A DNA stretch of 64,000 bases from Leptolyngbya iicbica LK (GCF_004212215.1 NZ_QVFV01000005.1:229062-293061), one strand, 5' to 3'. Positions 36,993-44,590 are shown, counted from the stretch's first letter. The notes: generated from the letters alone by a model not told the origin. A program made the numbers and translations.

Positions 36993-38819
36993 ATGTCGCT
37001 GCCTGCTTTGTCATCTCAGCCCTTAATCGGGCGATCGCCTGCTACTCAATTTTCGCTTTCCCCTCGCCCCCAATATTGGCCGCTGCTGGCTGGCGTCACC
37101 GTCGGCTGCTGGTTGGGCGGGCCTGCGGACATGGCCCAAGCGCTGCCCTTGGTGCCACCGGCTCCTGAGCCGGTCGCCCAAGTCACATCTCCCAATCGCC
37201 CCGGCACTTCCCCCAGTCTGGAGCCCCTGCCTGACATTGCGCCGCCCGCCCCGCTGCCCGCCCCCGAAGAGCTACTGGGCCCAGATTTCACCCCCGCCCC
37301 ACCCCCCGAGCTACCGCTGCCCGGCGACGAAATCACCTTTACCGTGCAGCAATTTACCCTCGTGGGCAGCACCGTCTATACCGACGCCGACTTTGCCGAC
37401 GAGTTTGCTCAGTATGTCGATCGCCCCATTACCTTCGACGACCTCTTAACAGTCCGAGATGCCATCACTGCCCAATATCGCGAAGACGGGTATTTGACCT
37501 CAGGAGCGATCGTGCCGCCCCAACCGCTACAAGACGGCATTGTCGAAATTCAAATCATTGAGGGCAGCGTCGAAGATATCGACATCGAAGGCACCCGGCG
37601 GCTGCACCCCGCTTATGTCAGCAGTCGCCTCGGCCTCGGTGCCCAAGCCCCTCTCCAGATTGACGACCTCTTGCGACAGCTCCAGCTCTTACAGCTCAAC
37701 CCCCTGATTGAGACCATCTCGGCAGACTTGCAAGCGGGCACCGTGCCTGGCACCAACCGCCTGGTGGTCACCGTCACCGAGGCCGACAGCTTTCGCATGG
37801 GCTACACCCTCGACAACAACCGCTCCCCCAGCGTGGGCAGCATTCGCCATCAACTGCGGGCCAACGAGGGCAACGTGACCGGCTACGGCGATACCCTCTC
37901 CCTCAGCACGTCTTTTACCGAGGGCAGCCAAGACTTAGACCTGGCCTACTCTCTGCCCGTGAGTCCCTACAACACGCTGGTGACCGCCTATTACAGCACG
38001 ACCCATAGCGACGTGATTGAGTCGCCCTTCGACATTCTCGAAGCCTCATCCGAGGCGTCAGTCTTTGAGCTGACAGTGCAGCATCCCCTCGTGCAGACCC
38101 CCACCGAAGAAGTCGTGCTCGGCCTGATCGGTTCCCATCAGCGCACCCAAACCTTTCTCGGCATTGATGATATTGGCGGCTTTCCCCTCTCTGCCGGGGC
38201 CGATGAAGACGGTCGTACCCGCGTCAGTGCCGTACGATTTTTCCAGGGTTGGACGCGCCGCAGTCCCCAGCAGGTGTTTGCCGTGCGATCGCAATTCAAT
38301 CTGGGAGTCGATGCGTTTGGGGCCACCATCAACGACGGCGACACCCCCGATAGCGAATTTTTTTCCTGGCTGGGGCAGGCGCAATGGGTCCGCCTGTTAG
38401 CGCCCGATACACCGCTGATTGTGAGAGGCAGTTTGCAACTCACCCCCGACGCCCTGCTGACCCTAGAGCGCTATGGTCTGGGCGGCCAAGCCACCGTGCG
38501 CGGCTACCGTCAAGATGAGTTGCTGACCGATAACGGTGCGGCGCTCTCAGTCGAAGCCCGCATCCCCGTGTGGCAAAGCGATACGCAAACCGCTCTGCTG
38601 CAAATCACCCCGTTTATTGATGGCGGCCACGGCTGGAACACTCGCGAAGCCGATCCCGCCGATAACACCCTGCTGAGTGTCGGGGCTGGCCTGTTACTCC
38701 AGGTTCGCGATGCGACCTTTCGGCTCGACTGGGGCATTCCCCTGCTACAACGCGACGGCAGCGACAACACCCTCCAAGAACAGGGCCTCTATTTCACGCT
38801 AGATTTACCCTTCTTTTAA
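36993..38819 (+). CDS. TpsB, outer-membrane transporter (FhaC/ShlB type)
   Basis: The protein has 608 residues. After an exported N-terminal region and a Pro-rich linker (about 45-105), it has POTRA domains at about 107-260 (FTVQQFTLVGSTVYTDADF; VEIQIIEGSVEDIDIEG) and a 16-strand-type barrel to the C-terminal Phe (LYFTLDLPFF). The family signature VRGY is at 502-505 (GGQATVRGYRQDEL). It exports TpsA proteins across the outer membrane and is the only TpsB in the window, so it probably serves all three TpsA genes upstream. Gaps of 50 and 79 bp to its neighbours suggest one operon. Confidence 0.93.
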   Translation: MSLPALSSQPLIGRSPATQFSLSPRPQYWPLLAGVTVGCWLGGPADMAQALPLVPPAPEPVAQVTSPNRPGTSPSLEPLPDIAPPAPLPAPEELLGPDFTPAPPPELPLPGDEITFTVQQFTLVGSTVYTDADFADEFAQYVDRPITFDDLLTVRDAITAQYREDGYLTSGAIVPPQPLQDGIVEIQIIEGSVEDIDIEGTRRLHPAYVSSRLGLGAQAPLQIDDLLRQLQLLQLNPLIETISADLQAGTVPGTNRLVVTVTEADSFRMGYTLDNNRSPSVGSIRHQLRANEGNVTGYGDTLSLSTSFTEGSQDLDLAYSLPVSPYNTLVTAYYSTTHSDVIESPFDILEASSEASVFELTVQHPLVQTPTEEVVLGLIGSHQRTQTFLGIDDIGGFPLSAGADEDGRTRVSAVRFFQGWTRRSPQQVFAVRSQFNLGVDAFGATINDGDTPDSEFFSWLGQAQWVRLLAPDTPLIVRGSLQLTPDALLTLERYGLGGQATVRGYRQDELLTDNGAALSVEARIPVWQSDTQTALLQITPFIDGGHGWNTREADPADNTLLSVGAGLLLQVRDATFRLDWGIPLLQRDGSDNTLQEQGLYFTLDLPFF

Positions 38820-38898
38820 CCACCGGGTTGGGGTTACAGAGACAGAGCACAGACGGTTACTCAGTTCACTCTTTCAGTTACATCGAGGACAGGTCACG

Positions 38899-41577
38899 AT
38901 GGGCAAGCGGCAACGATGGCAATACGGGTTACTCAGTCTCGTGGTCCTGATCCTGTGCGTGGTGGGGCGACCCGCGATCGCTCACCTCGCAGCATCAGAC
39001 CCGGCCCCTCACAGGCTGGTGGCCCAAGCCAGCACCACCTTAGAGCAGCAGGCCCAAACCGCCTATCAGCAAGGGCAATATCAAACCGCCATCGACCTGC
39101 TGCAACAGGCGCAACAGCAATATGTGGCTCAAGGAGACCGCGTCAAAGCGGCGATCGCCCTCAGCAACCTTTCCCTGACCTACCAACAGTTGGGCCAATG
39201 GGAAGCCGCCACCAGTGCCCTCCAACAAGCCTGGACCTTACTGGATAATCAATCCGTGCCCGTGCCCGTGCAGGCCCAAATGCTGGATGTCCAAGGCCAA
39301 CTTTACTTTGCCACCGGCCAGTTAAATCCCGCCCTGACCGCTTGGCAGCAAACCGCCGATTTGTATGACCAGCTAGGCGACTCCCAACGCTATGTGCTCA
39401 GCCGTCTCCACCAAGCCCAAGCATTACAGGCCCAGGGATTATTTCAGCAAGTGCTGAGCACCTTGACCGATCTGGCCGACACCGTCAATAACCAGCCCGA
39501 CTCGCCCACCAAGGTCACCATTTTGCGGCAGCTGGGTGACAGTCTCCGCGCCACCGGCAACTTAGACCAGGCCGAAACGCAACTGCAAACCAGCCTGCAA
39601 CTGGCGGAACAGCTGCAAGAGCCCACCCTGATGGCAGCCAGCAACCTCAGCTTAGGCAATCTCGAACAGGGCAAATTTAATATTGCGTTTGAAGATAAAC
39701 GGCTAGAAGACGCCAACAACCACATTCGGCAGGCGCTGAACTACTACCAGCAGGTGGCTCAGCTTGATACTGGCGAATTGAGCATTCAAGCCAACCTCAA
39801 CTTCATGCGGCTGTTAGTCAGCCCCAGCCTGCCCCAGTGGGATCTCGCCCTGCGCCGCCTCTATCCAGACCTGAAGGGCTTTTTACCCAAACTGTCTCCG
39901 GGCCGCTCGACGGTGCTCGCCTATGTCGGTCTGGCTAAAAACCTGATTTTGCTGCGCGAAAACAACGCCCCGAACGCCCCCAGCTGGCGGGAAATTGCCA
40001 CCTTGTTGGCCCCTGCCCAAACCCAGGCTCAAGCCTTGGGAGACGCTCGCAGTCAGTCCTTGGTGTTAGGCACTCTCGGGCACATTTATGAACTCGCACA
40101 GCAGTGGCCCGATGCCGAAGACCTGTCTCGTCAAGCGCTGGTCTTGGCCCAAGAGGTGCGGGCCGATGACCTGCGCTATCAGTGGGAATGGCAGCTCGGG
40201 CGCATCTTAAAAGCGGAAGACCAAGAACCGGGGGCGATCGCGGCTTACACCCAGGCGTTTGAAACCCTCAAAACCATTCGCAGCGATCTGGTCACGGCTA
40301 ACCCGGATGTGCAGTTTTCGTTTCGCGAAAGTGTGGAACCCATTTATCGGGAACTGGTGCAACTGCTCGTTGATCCGGTGCCCGAGATTACGGAAATTGC
40401 CCAGCTTAAAGCCAATAAGCAAAACGGTTCCTCAGATGACGATCAAGCTCGCTTGCGCCAGGCCCGCGATGTCATGGAGGCGCTGCAAGTGGCCGAACTG
40501 GAAAACTTCTTTCAGGCCGCCTGCATCGACAACACCGTCAGCATTGACGAAGTGGTGAACGAAGAAGACACCACCGCCGCCGTGCTGTATGCCATCTTGC
40601 TGGACGATCGCTTAGAAGTGGTCATGAAACTACCCCAGCGGTCTGACCTAATTCACTACTCAGCCCCCGCCTCCCGCGCCACTGTCAACAATTTGCTGGC
40701 TGATTATCGCAGCCAACTCACTCGGGGCAGCAACGTCAAGGCTAGTGGCCAAACCCTTTACGATTGGCTACTGCGCCCCGCCGCCGAGCAAGGCTTACTC
40801 GCCCCCGACGACATCAAAACGCTGATTTTCGTCCTCGACGGCAACCTGCGACTCATCCCCATGACGACCCTGCACGACGATGACGACTTTTTAGTCAGAA
40901 AGTACGCCATCTCCCTCGTTCTAGGGTTGGAAGTCCGCGACCCCGAAGTCTTGCCCCCCCGTGAGCAGGTCAAGGTCTTGGCCGCTTCCCTCGAAACGCC
41001 TCCCCCTGAGGAAGCGCGATTTTATGACGTGCTGCCCGGGGTGACAGTAGAACTGGGCATTATTCAGGACACCAACATGGCCGTCACGGCTCTGCAAGAT
41101 GACGCCTTTACCCGCCCAGCCCTCACCAGTGAACTCCAATCGACCGATTTCAATATTGTGCATTTGGCGACTCACGGGCAATTCGGTAGCGATCGCCAAA
41201 ACACCTATATCCTCTCTGCCGACGGACGGCTCAACATCGATACCCTGGGCCAAATTTTCAAAAGTCGTCGGCAAGCCGATACCCAGCTCGAAATGCTGAT
41301 TCTCAGTGCCTGCAAAACCGCCACGGGCGATAGTCGCGAAGTGCTCGGCATTGCTGGCGCAATGGTGCAATCCGGTGCCCGCAGCGCGATCGCCACCCTC
41401 TGGAGTGTGGATGACAACGCCAGCGTCCTCTTTACCGAAACGCTCTATGCCGAACTCGCCAAACCAGGGGTGAGCCGCGCCGAAGCCCTGCGTCGGGCGC
41501 AAGTCGCCCTGCTCGATCGCTATCCCGGACGTCCTCGGTTCTGGGCGCCCTATGTCTTAGTCGGTAGCTGGCGCTAG
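38899..41577 (+). CDS. Exported TPR-CHAT protease-like protein
   Basis: The protein has 892 residues. A basic start and hydrophobic stretch (GLLSLVVLILCVVG, residues 10-24) look like a signal peptide or anchor. Residues about 45-480 are TPR repeats (AYQQGQYQTAIDLLQQAQ, AIALSNLSLTYQQLGQWEAA). The C-terminal CHAT domain (about 600-892) keeps the caspase-like dyad His 759 (LATHGQF) and Cys 805 (LSACKTATG), plus AGAMVQSGARSAIATLWSVDD and the terminal FWAPYVLVG. It is predicted to be a cysteine peptidase facing the periplasm. CHAT proteins beside two-partner-secretion genes are recurrent in cyanobacteria; the substrate is unknown but may be one of the exoproteins. It is the last gene of the plus-strand run. 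Confidence 0.92.
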   Translation: MGKRQRWQYGLLSLVVLILCVVGRPAIAHLAASDPAPHRLVAQASTTLEQQAQTAYQQGQYQTAIDLLQQAQQQYVAQGDRVKAAIALSNLSLTYQQLGQWEAATSALQQAWTLLDNQSVPVPVQAQMLDVQGQLYFATGQLNPALTAWQQTADLYDQLGDSQRYVLSRLHQAQALQAQGLFQQVLSTLTDLADTVNNQPDSPTKVTILRQLGDSLRATGNLDQAETQLQTSLQLAEQLQEPTLMAASNLSLGNLEQGKFNIAFEDKRLEDANNHIRQALNYYQQVAQLDTGELSIQANLNFMRLLVSPSLPQWDLALRRLYPDLKGFLPKLSPGRSTVLAYVGLAKNLILLRENNAPNAPSWREIATLLAPAQTQAQALGDARSQSLVLGTLGHIYELAQQWPDAEDLSRQALVLAQEVRADDLRYQWEWQLGRILKAEDQEPGAIAAYTQAFETLKTIRSDLVTANPDVQFSFRESVEPIYRELVQLLVDPVPEITEIAQLKANKQNGSSDDDQARLRQARDVMEALQVAELENFFQAACIDNTVSIDEVVNEEDTTAAVLYAILLDDRLEVVMKLPQRSDLIHYSAPASRATVNNLLADYRSQLTRGSNVKASGQTLYDWLLRPAAEQGLLAPDDIKTLIFVLDGNLRLIPMTTLHDDDDFLVRKYAISLVLGLEVRDPEVLPPREQVKVLAASLETPPPEEARFYDVLPGVTVELGIIQDTNMAVTALQDDAFTRPALTSELQSTDFNIVHLATHGQFGSDRQNTYILSADGRLNIDTLGQIFKSRRQADTQLEMLILSACKTATGDSREVLGIAGAMVQSGARSAIATLWSVDDNASVLFTETLYAELAKPGVSRAEALRRAQVALLDRYPGRPRFWAPYVLVGSWR

Positions 41578-41784
41578 CGGCGTGGATGATGGCCCATACG
41601 GGCTTTACAGAAGGTCCCTTACTTTCTGGCTTAGAGTCCCCCTGAGATGAGCGATCGCCGCCCCGTCGCCAACGGTGATTCCTAATGTCATAAGCGTTGC
41701 GCAGATAGCTCCGTTCATCTCTTTGGCGGAAAAACGGGGGTCTTAGATTGAGAAGCAGGATTCTATCCAATCCAAGTTTTGTGA

Positions 41785-41827
41785 GGCAGGCATCTTGCCT
41801 GCCCCAGGACAGCCGTGACGGCTGTCC
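41785..41827. repeat. Pair of dispersed hairpin repeats in an otherwise empty gap
   Basis: GGCAGGC...GCCTGCC (41785-41803) and GGACAGCCG...CGGCTGTCC (41807-41827) are adjacent perfect hairpins. A relative of the second is at 63541. The 369-bp gap 41578-41946 shows nothing else beyond the start region of the ABC gene. Confidence 0.6.
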
Positions 41828-41946
41828 ACACTTCGATTCAATGCCCATACTTTTAACTTTTGGGCTCTCGGCCCCCTAACTACGGATTGCGATAGAACCG
41901 CTCGTCCCTCATCCAACCCTCTTTTTACGGCTGCTATAGTGGCTCT

Positions 41947-42672
41947 ATGGTGGCTTTATCTAACGATCAACCCGTTGTTTTTCATGCCGAAAAGCTAACG
42001 AAGACCTACCAAATGGGCGAGGTCGCCGTTCGGGCTCTGCAATCAGTTGATCTCGATTTATACGAAGGCGAATTTGCGGTATTGCTTGGCCCTTCCGGCA
42101 GCGGCAAATCCACCCTGCTGAATATCCTCGGCGGCCTCGACATCCCCACCAGCGGCCAACTCATCTTTCGCGGTCATAACCTTACCCACGCCAACGATCG
42201 CGAGCTGACACAATTTCGCCGCGCCTCAATTGGCTTCATATTTCAGTTCTACAACTTAATTCCCAGCCTCACCGCCCGAGAAAACGTCGGACTCGTGACC
42301 GAAATCGCCAGTCGCCCCCTCAGTCCTGAAAAAGCACTGGCGATTGTGGGCCTCAGCAATCGCCTCAACCACTTCCCCGCCCAACTCTCGGGGGGCGAAC
42401 AGCAACGAGTCGCCATTGCCAGAGCGATCGCCAAACGGCCCGAAGTGCTGCTCTGTGACGAACCCACCGGCGCCCTCGATTACCGCACTGGCAAGCTGGT
42501 TCTCGGCGCGCTGCAAGAGGTGAACCAAGAATTTGGCACCACAACCGTCGTCATCACCCACAATGCCGGGGTTGCAGCCATGGCCAACCGGGTCATTCAC
42601 ATGGGCAGCGGCCAAATTAGCAGCATCGAACATAATGACCACCCCGTCGGCGCAGAATTATTGGAGTGGTAA
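41947..42672 (+). CDS. ABC transporter ATP-binding protein (LolD/DevA/MacB type)
   Basis: The protein has 241 residues with Walker [11 protein letters not shown]-loop [16 protein letters not shown], signature [14 protein letters not shown], Walker [13 protein letters not shown] and switch His ITHN. This subfamily pairs with FtsX-like permeases and often a periplasmic adaptor (as in DevBCA) for export or lipid release. No permease gene is adjacent: the next gene is convergent and the previous one is the CHAT gene, so its membrane partner must be elsewhere. Confidence 0.9.
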   Translation: MVALSNDQPVVFHAEKLTKTYQMGEVAVRALQSVDLDLYEGEFAVLLGPSGSGKSTLLNILGGLDIPTSGQLIFRGHNLTHANDRELTQFRRASIGFIFQFYNLIPSLTARENVGLVTEIASRPLSPEKALAIVGLSNRLNHFPAQLSGGEQQRVAIARAIAKRPEVLLCDEPTGALDYRTGKLVLGALQEVNQEFGTTTVVITHNAGVAAMANRVIHMGSGQISSIEHNDHPVGAELLEW

Positions 42673-42722
42673 TCAGGCTGAGTGACCTCCCCCTCACCGC
42701 CAAGACTCGACCGTTGCCAGGT

Positions 42723-43346
42723 CTACGTATGCAGTTGGTGGCCGCAGTTGGCACAAAAGCGATCGCTAGGCTGCACCGGAGTGCCACACTGACTGCAAAA
42801 CTTAGCTTTACCAGCACTGGCTGCACTGCTAGCAGTATGACTCGACGCGGCATTCCCCATTTGCATTTCCATATTGCCCATCCGCATTTGCATGGGGCTG
42901 GCATTCATTTCCATGTTGCCCATTTTCATCGGCTGCATGGGCTGCATGGGCTGCATCGGTTCCATGGGCTGCATCGGCTGCATGGGCTGCATCGGTTGAG
43001 CAGACCCCATCGGCTGCATGGGCGGCATCGTGTTGCCCGGCATCGCCACGCCCGCACTCATCTGCATTTGCTGCGCGTTGCCCAACGCCGGACTTTGGGA
43101 CATGACACCGAGTTGATTGCCCTGCAACTGTAAATGGTGACTGCCCTGAGCCGTCGTAAGCTGAATGACCACCCCTTGCGGCGTCCGAAACAGGGCTGGC
43201 GGTGCCGTCCAAGCGCCAGTCGTAAATTGGCTGCCAGACTGTTGCTGCTGTCCGGCCCCACTAGAGGCGAGGGTGACCGCAGTATGCTCACCAACATTCT
43301 CCAAATAAATTCGTTGTCCAGAGCCGAGTTCACAGGTATAAGCCAT
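42723..43346 (-). CDS. Met/Pro/Gln-rich protein with C-terminal zinc ribbon
   Basis: I choose ATG 43346 (207 aa, MAYTCELGSGQRIYL); the reading frame is open further upstream but that part is not protein-like. An N-terminal beta-rich part (residues 1-80) is followed by a low-complexity stretch of MQPMQPM repeats and MGNMEM units, then a zinc ribbon CSQCG...CANCG near the C-terminus (CxxC, 11 residues, CxxC). It is convergent with the ABC ATPase with 50 bp between. A cyanobacterial conserved protein is likely; the function is unknown. The Met-rich stretch could bind copper, but that is only a guess. Confidence 0.75.
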   Translation of the reverse strand: MAYTCELGSGQRIYLENVGEHTAVTLASSGAGQQQQSGSQFTTGAWTAPPALFRTPQGVVIQLTTAQGSHHLQLQGNQLGVMSQSPALGNAQQMQMSAGVAMPGNTMPPMQPMGSAQPMQPMQPMQPMEPMQPMQPMQPMKMGNMEMNASPMQMRMGNMEMQMGNAASSHTASSAASAGKAKFCSQCGTPVQPSDRFCANCGHQLHT

Positions 43347-43850
43347 AACAGGTGGGGTTGCATTATGAGTGTGCAGGCAACGTTGCCTATTTATATTGTG
43401 TCGGCAATATTTCTGCCTCAGCCTAGACTTTAGAAAACTGTTAGGTCTGTCTGCAAACCACCACAGCAGGCCAAAGAACTGCCGCCCAAGACACCACCAC
43501 ATCACACGTTGCTGATGGCTCATACCCCGATCGCGACCAGCCCCCTCTTGTCACCGCTGTCATGAACTGTGCCCCCTCAACACGTCATCCGCCTTCTCTT
43601 CCACATGCCGCTTCAGACCTGCCTTACACCAGGTTTAACGACTGCTGAGGCAGGACAGCTTCGTTGGCATTAGTTGTGACATCACTCAAGCAAATTCCCG
43701 ACCATCAAGCCCTTTGCACAGAAAACCGAGTGAGACTCCGTTGGTCAAACCAGGGTACACCCGTGATCTTCGAGTCCAGTCCTAAAGGGATGCTCAATAC
43801 AGAGGCATCACAACTGGGCATCAATCTTTGCCACTTGCCGTAAATTTTCC
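43347..43850. other. Intergenic region, nothing recognised
   Basis: This gap of about 500 bp lies between the start of the zinc-ribbon gene and the tRNA-Leu promoter. No supported ORF, repeat or RNA was seen. Confidence 0.5.
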
Positions 43851-43878
43851 TTGAAAAAGACCCAATCTAAGCTATTTT
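43851..43878 (+). promoter_or_regulatory. Probable promoter of tRNA-Leu
   Basis: TTGAAA (43851-43856), a 16-nt spacer and TATTTT (43873-43878) lie 45 bp upstream of the tRNA. Confidence 0.45.
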
Positions 43879-43922
43879 AAATGAGCGGTTCTTGTAATCC
43901 CTCTGAGCACCGTACCTCCCAC

Positions 43923-44003
43923 GCGGATGTGGTGGAATTGGTAGACACGCACGCTTGAGGGGCGTGTGGCTTTGCCGTGCGAGTTCGAGTCTCGCCATCC
44001 GCA
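43923..44003 (+). tRNA. tRNA-Leu (anticodon GAG)
   Basis: It has acceptor GCGGATG pairing with CATCCGC, discriminator A, D-loop AATTGGTAGA, anticodon stem CACGC/GCGTG with loop TTGAGGG (GAG), a long class II variable arm and T-loop GTTCGAGTC. No CCA is encoded. The T-arm and 3' acceptor strand are the apparent target of the guide at 44204-44218. Confidence 0.95.
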
Positions 44004-44004
44004 T
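43983..44004 (+). other. Predicted homing protospacer in tRNA-Leu with GTT PAM
   Basis: GTT (43983-43985) in the T-loop acts as a GTN-type PAM. GAGTCTCGCCATCCG (43987-44001) is identical to the stand-alone guide encoded on the minus strand at 44218-44204. The transposon end at 44049 begins 63 bp after the PAM, inside the 60-66 bp window known for type V-K CASTs. Confidence 0.75.
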
Positions 44005-44048
44005 TAATTTATGTGACTTTACCCATAAGTTGGACAAACGTTCACTTT

Positions 44049-44120
44049 TGTACGATCCAGATTTATCTGTCATCAATCTAGGATTAGTGTCGCTTTCCGG
44101 AGCTATTGTCATCGAAAGTA
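44049..44120 (+). mobile_element. Type V-K CAST-like transposon end A (tRNA-proximal)
   Basis: It starts TGTACGATCC at 44049. TGTC motifs at 44068, 44088 and 44107 are spaced about 20 bp apart, and ATTTATCTGTC plus GATTAGTGTC are close to the terminal layout of known V-K CAST ends (TGTACA..., TTATCTGTC, AGATTAATGTC; from memory). End B at 44534 shares TGTACGATCC and the same spacing. The five bases before it (ACTTT, 44044-44048) are the candidate target-site duplication. No matching opposite end was found in the window. Confidence 0.75.
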
Positions 44121-44173
44121 CTCAGGATCCTTGTGGTGGATATTTCTAGGCATGTACTTTTGGATGCCACCAT

Positions 44174-44199
44174 CCTTTGCCAATGCCAAGAAGCAAAGG
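44174..44199. repeat. Hairpin beside the stand-alone guide
   Basis: CCTTTGC (44174-44180) pairs with GCAAAGG (44193-44199) over a 12-nt loop. On the minus strand it follows the guide directly, so it may end or trim the guide RNA. Confidence 0.4.
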
Positions 44200-44203
44200 G
44201 ATA

Positions 44204-44239
44204 CGGATGGCGAGACTCATTTCAACCCATGCACTCTAA
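44204..44239 (-). ncRNA. Delocalised CAST homing guide: truncated repeat plus tRNA-Leu spacer
   Basis: Read on the minus strand, TTAGAGTGCATGGGTTGAAAT (44239-44219) ends like the CRISPR repeat (GGGTTGAAAC). It is followed by GAGTCTCGCCATCCG (44218-44204), identical to the last 15 nt before the 3' end of the adjacent tRNA-Leu; after one mismatch, AT also matches. Type V-K CASTs are known to carry such a stand-alone truncated repeat with a short tRNA-matching spacer, apart from the array, that directs homing. The guide lies 155 bp inside end A and about 130 bp from the array, and points toward end A, as in the known elements. Confidence 0.75.
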
Positions 44240-44305
44240 TTTTAGTACAGATAAACTTACTTGAATGCCTTATTAGAGGTGAGGGGGCTTTGCAAGCAAC
44301 TTATC

Positions 44306-44347
44306 TATAAAGGCTGCGTCACATACAGTTTCAGCCATGTACTCTAA
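44306..44347 (-). ncRNA. Second truncated repeat, possible extra guide
   Basis: Minus-strand TTAGAGTACATGGCTGAAAC (44347-44328) matches the delocalised repeat at 44239-44219 at most positions (TTAGAGT, CATGG, TGAAA). The bases that would be its spacer begin TGTATGTGACGCAGCC (44327-44312). I find no match to it in the window. It may be a decayed or alternative homing guide. Confidence 0.45.
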
Positions 44348-44365
44348 ATACTCCATAACAGGATT

Positions 44366-44533
44366 GTTTCAACCCTCATGAGCCTTCAAGGCTCATTGCG
44401 CCTCCGGTTTGAGACGCTGGTAGACATCGCGACAGCGCTGTTTCAACCCTCATGAGCCTTCAAGGCTCATTGCGCCCTGCTGCACTCAACTCTCCACTAG
44501 AGTCGTTCTCGTAGCGTTTCAACCCTCATGAGC
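44366..44533 (-). CRISPR. Short CRISPR array: two 37-nt repeats, two spacers, one truncated repeat
   Basis: Repeats at 44366-44402 and 44440-44476 are identical; they start GTTTCAACCC on the plus strand and contain the near-palindrome ATGAGCCTT-C-AAGGCTCAT. A third copy at 44516-44533 keeps only its first 18 nt and is cut exactly where end B begins. Spacers are 44403-44439 (37 nt) and 44477-44515 (39 nt). Repeat termini (GGGTTGAAAC on the minus strand) suggest transcription toward the tRNA. No cas gene or tracrRNA-like sequence remains. The subtype is inferred as V-K from context; the repeat alone is not diagnostic. Confidence 0.85.
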
Positions 44534-44590
44534 TGTACGATCCGGGTTTATTTGACATCTTCCGAGATTAATGTCGTCAGAAAGGAGTAG
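44534..44590 (+). mobile_element. Type V-K CAST-like transposon end B (same orientation as A)
   Basis: It starts TGTACGATCC at 44534 directly after the truncated third CRISPR repeat. TGACATC is at offset 19 and GAGATTAATGTCGTC at offset about 30-45, the same spacing as in end A. A and B are direct, not inverted, copies, so they are not the two ends of one element. Beyond about 44590 the transposon resemblance fades. Confidence 0.7.

Noticed and set aside
41589-41606. Terminator after the CHAT gene
   Set aside because: Only a 4-bp stem (GCCC/GGGC) with three T; too weak.
43347-43523. N-terminal extension of the zinc-ribbon protein
   Set aside because: The extra 59 residues are Trp/Cys/Arg-rich and unlike a protein start; ATG 43346 begins the plausible sequence.
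44366-44533. Treating the array as a simple palindromic intergenic repeat
   Set aside because: Identical 37-nt units with different 37- and 39-nt spacers, and the related truncated repeat with a tRNA-matching spacer, fit CRISPR better.
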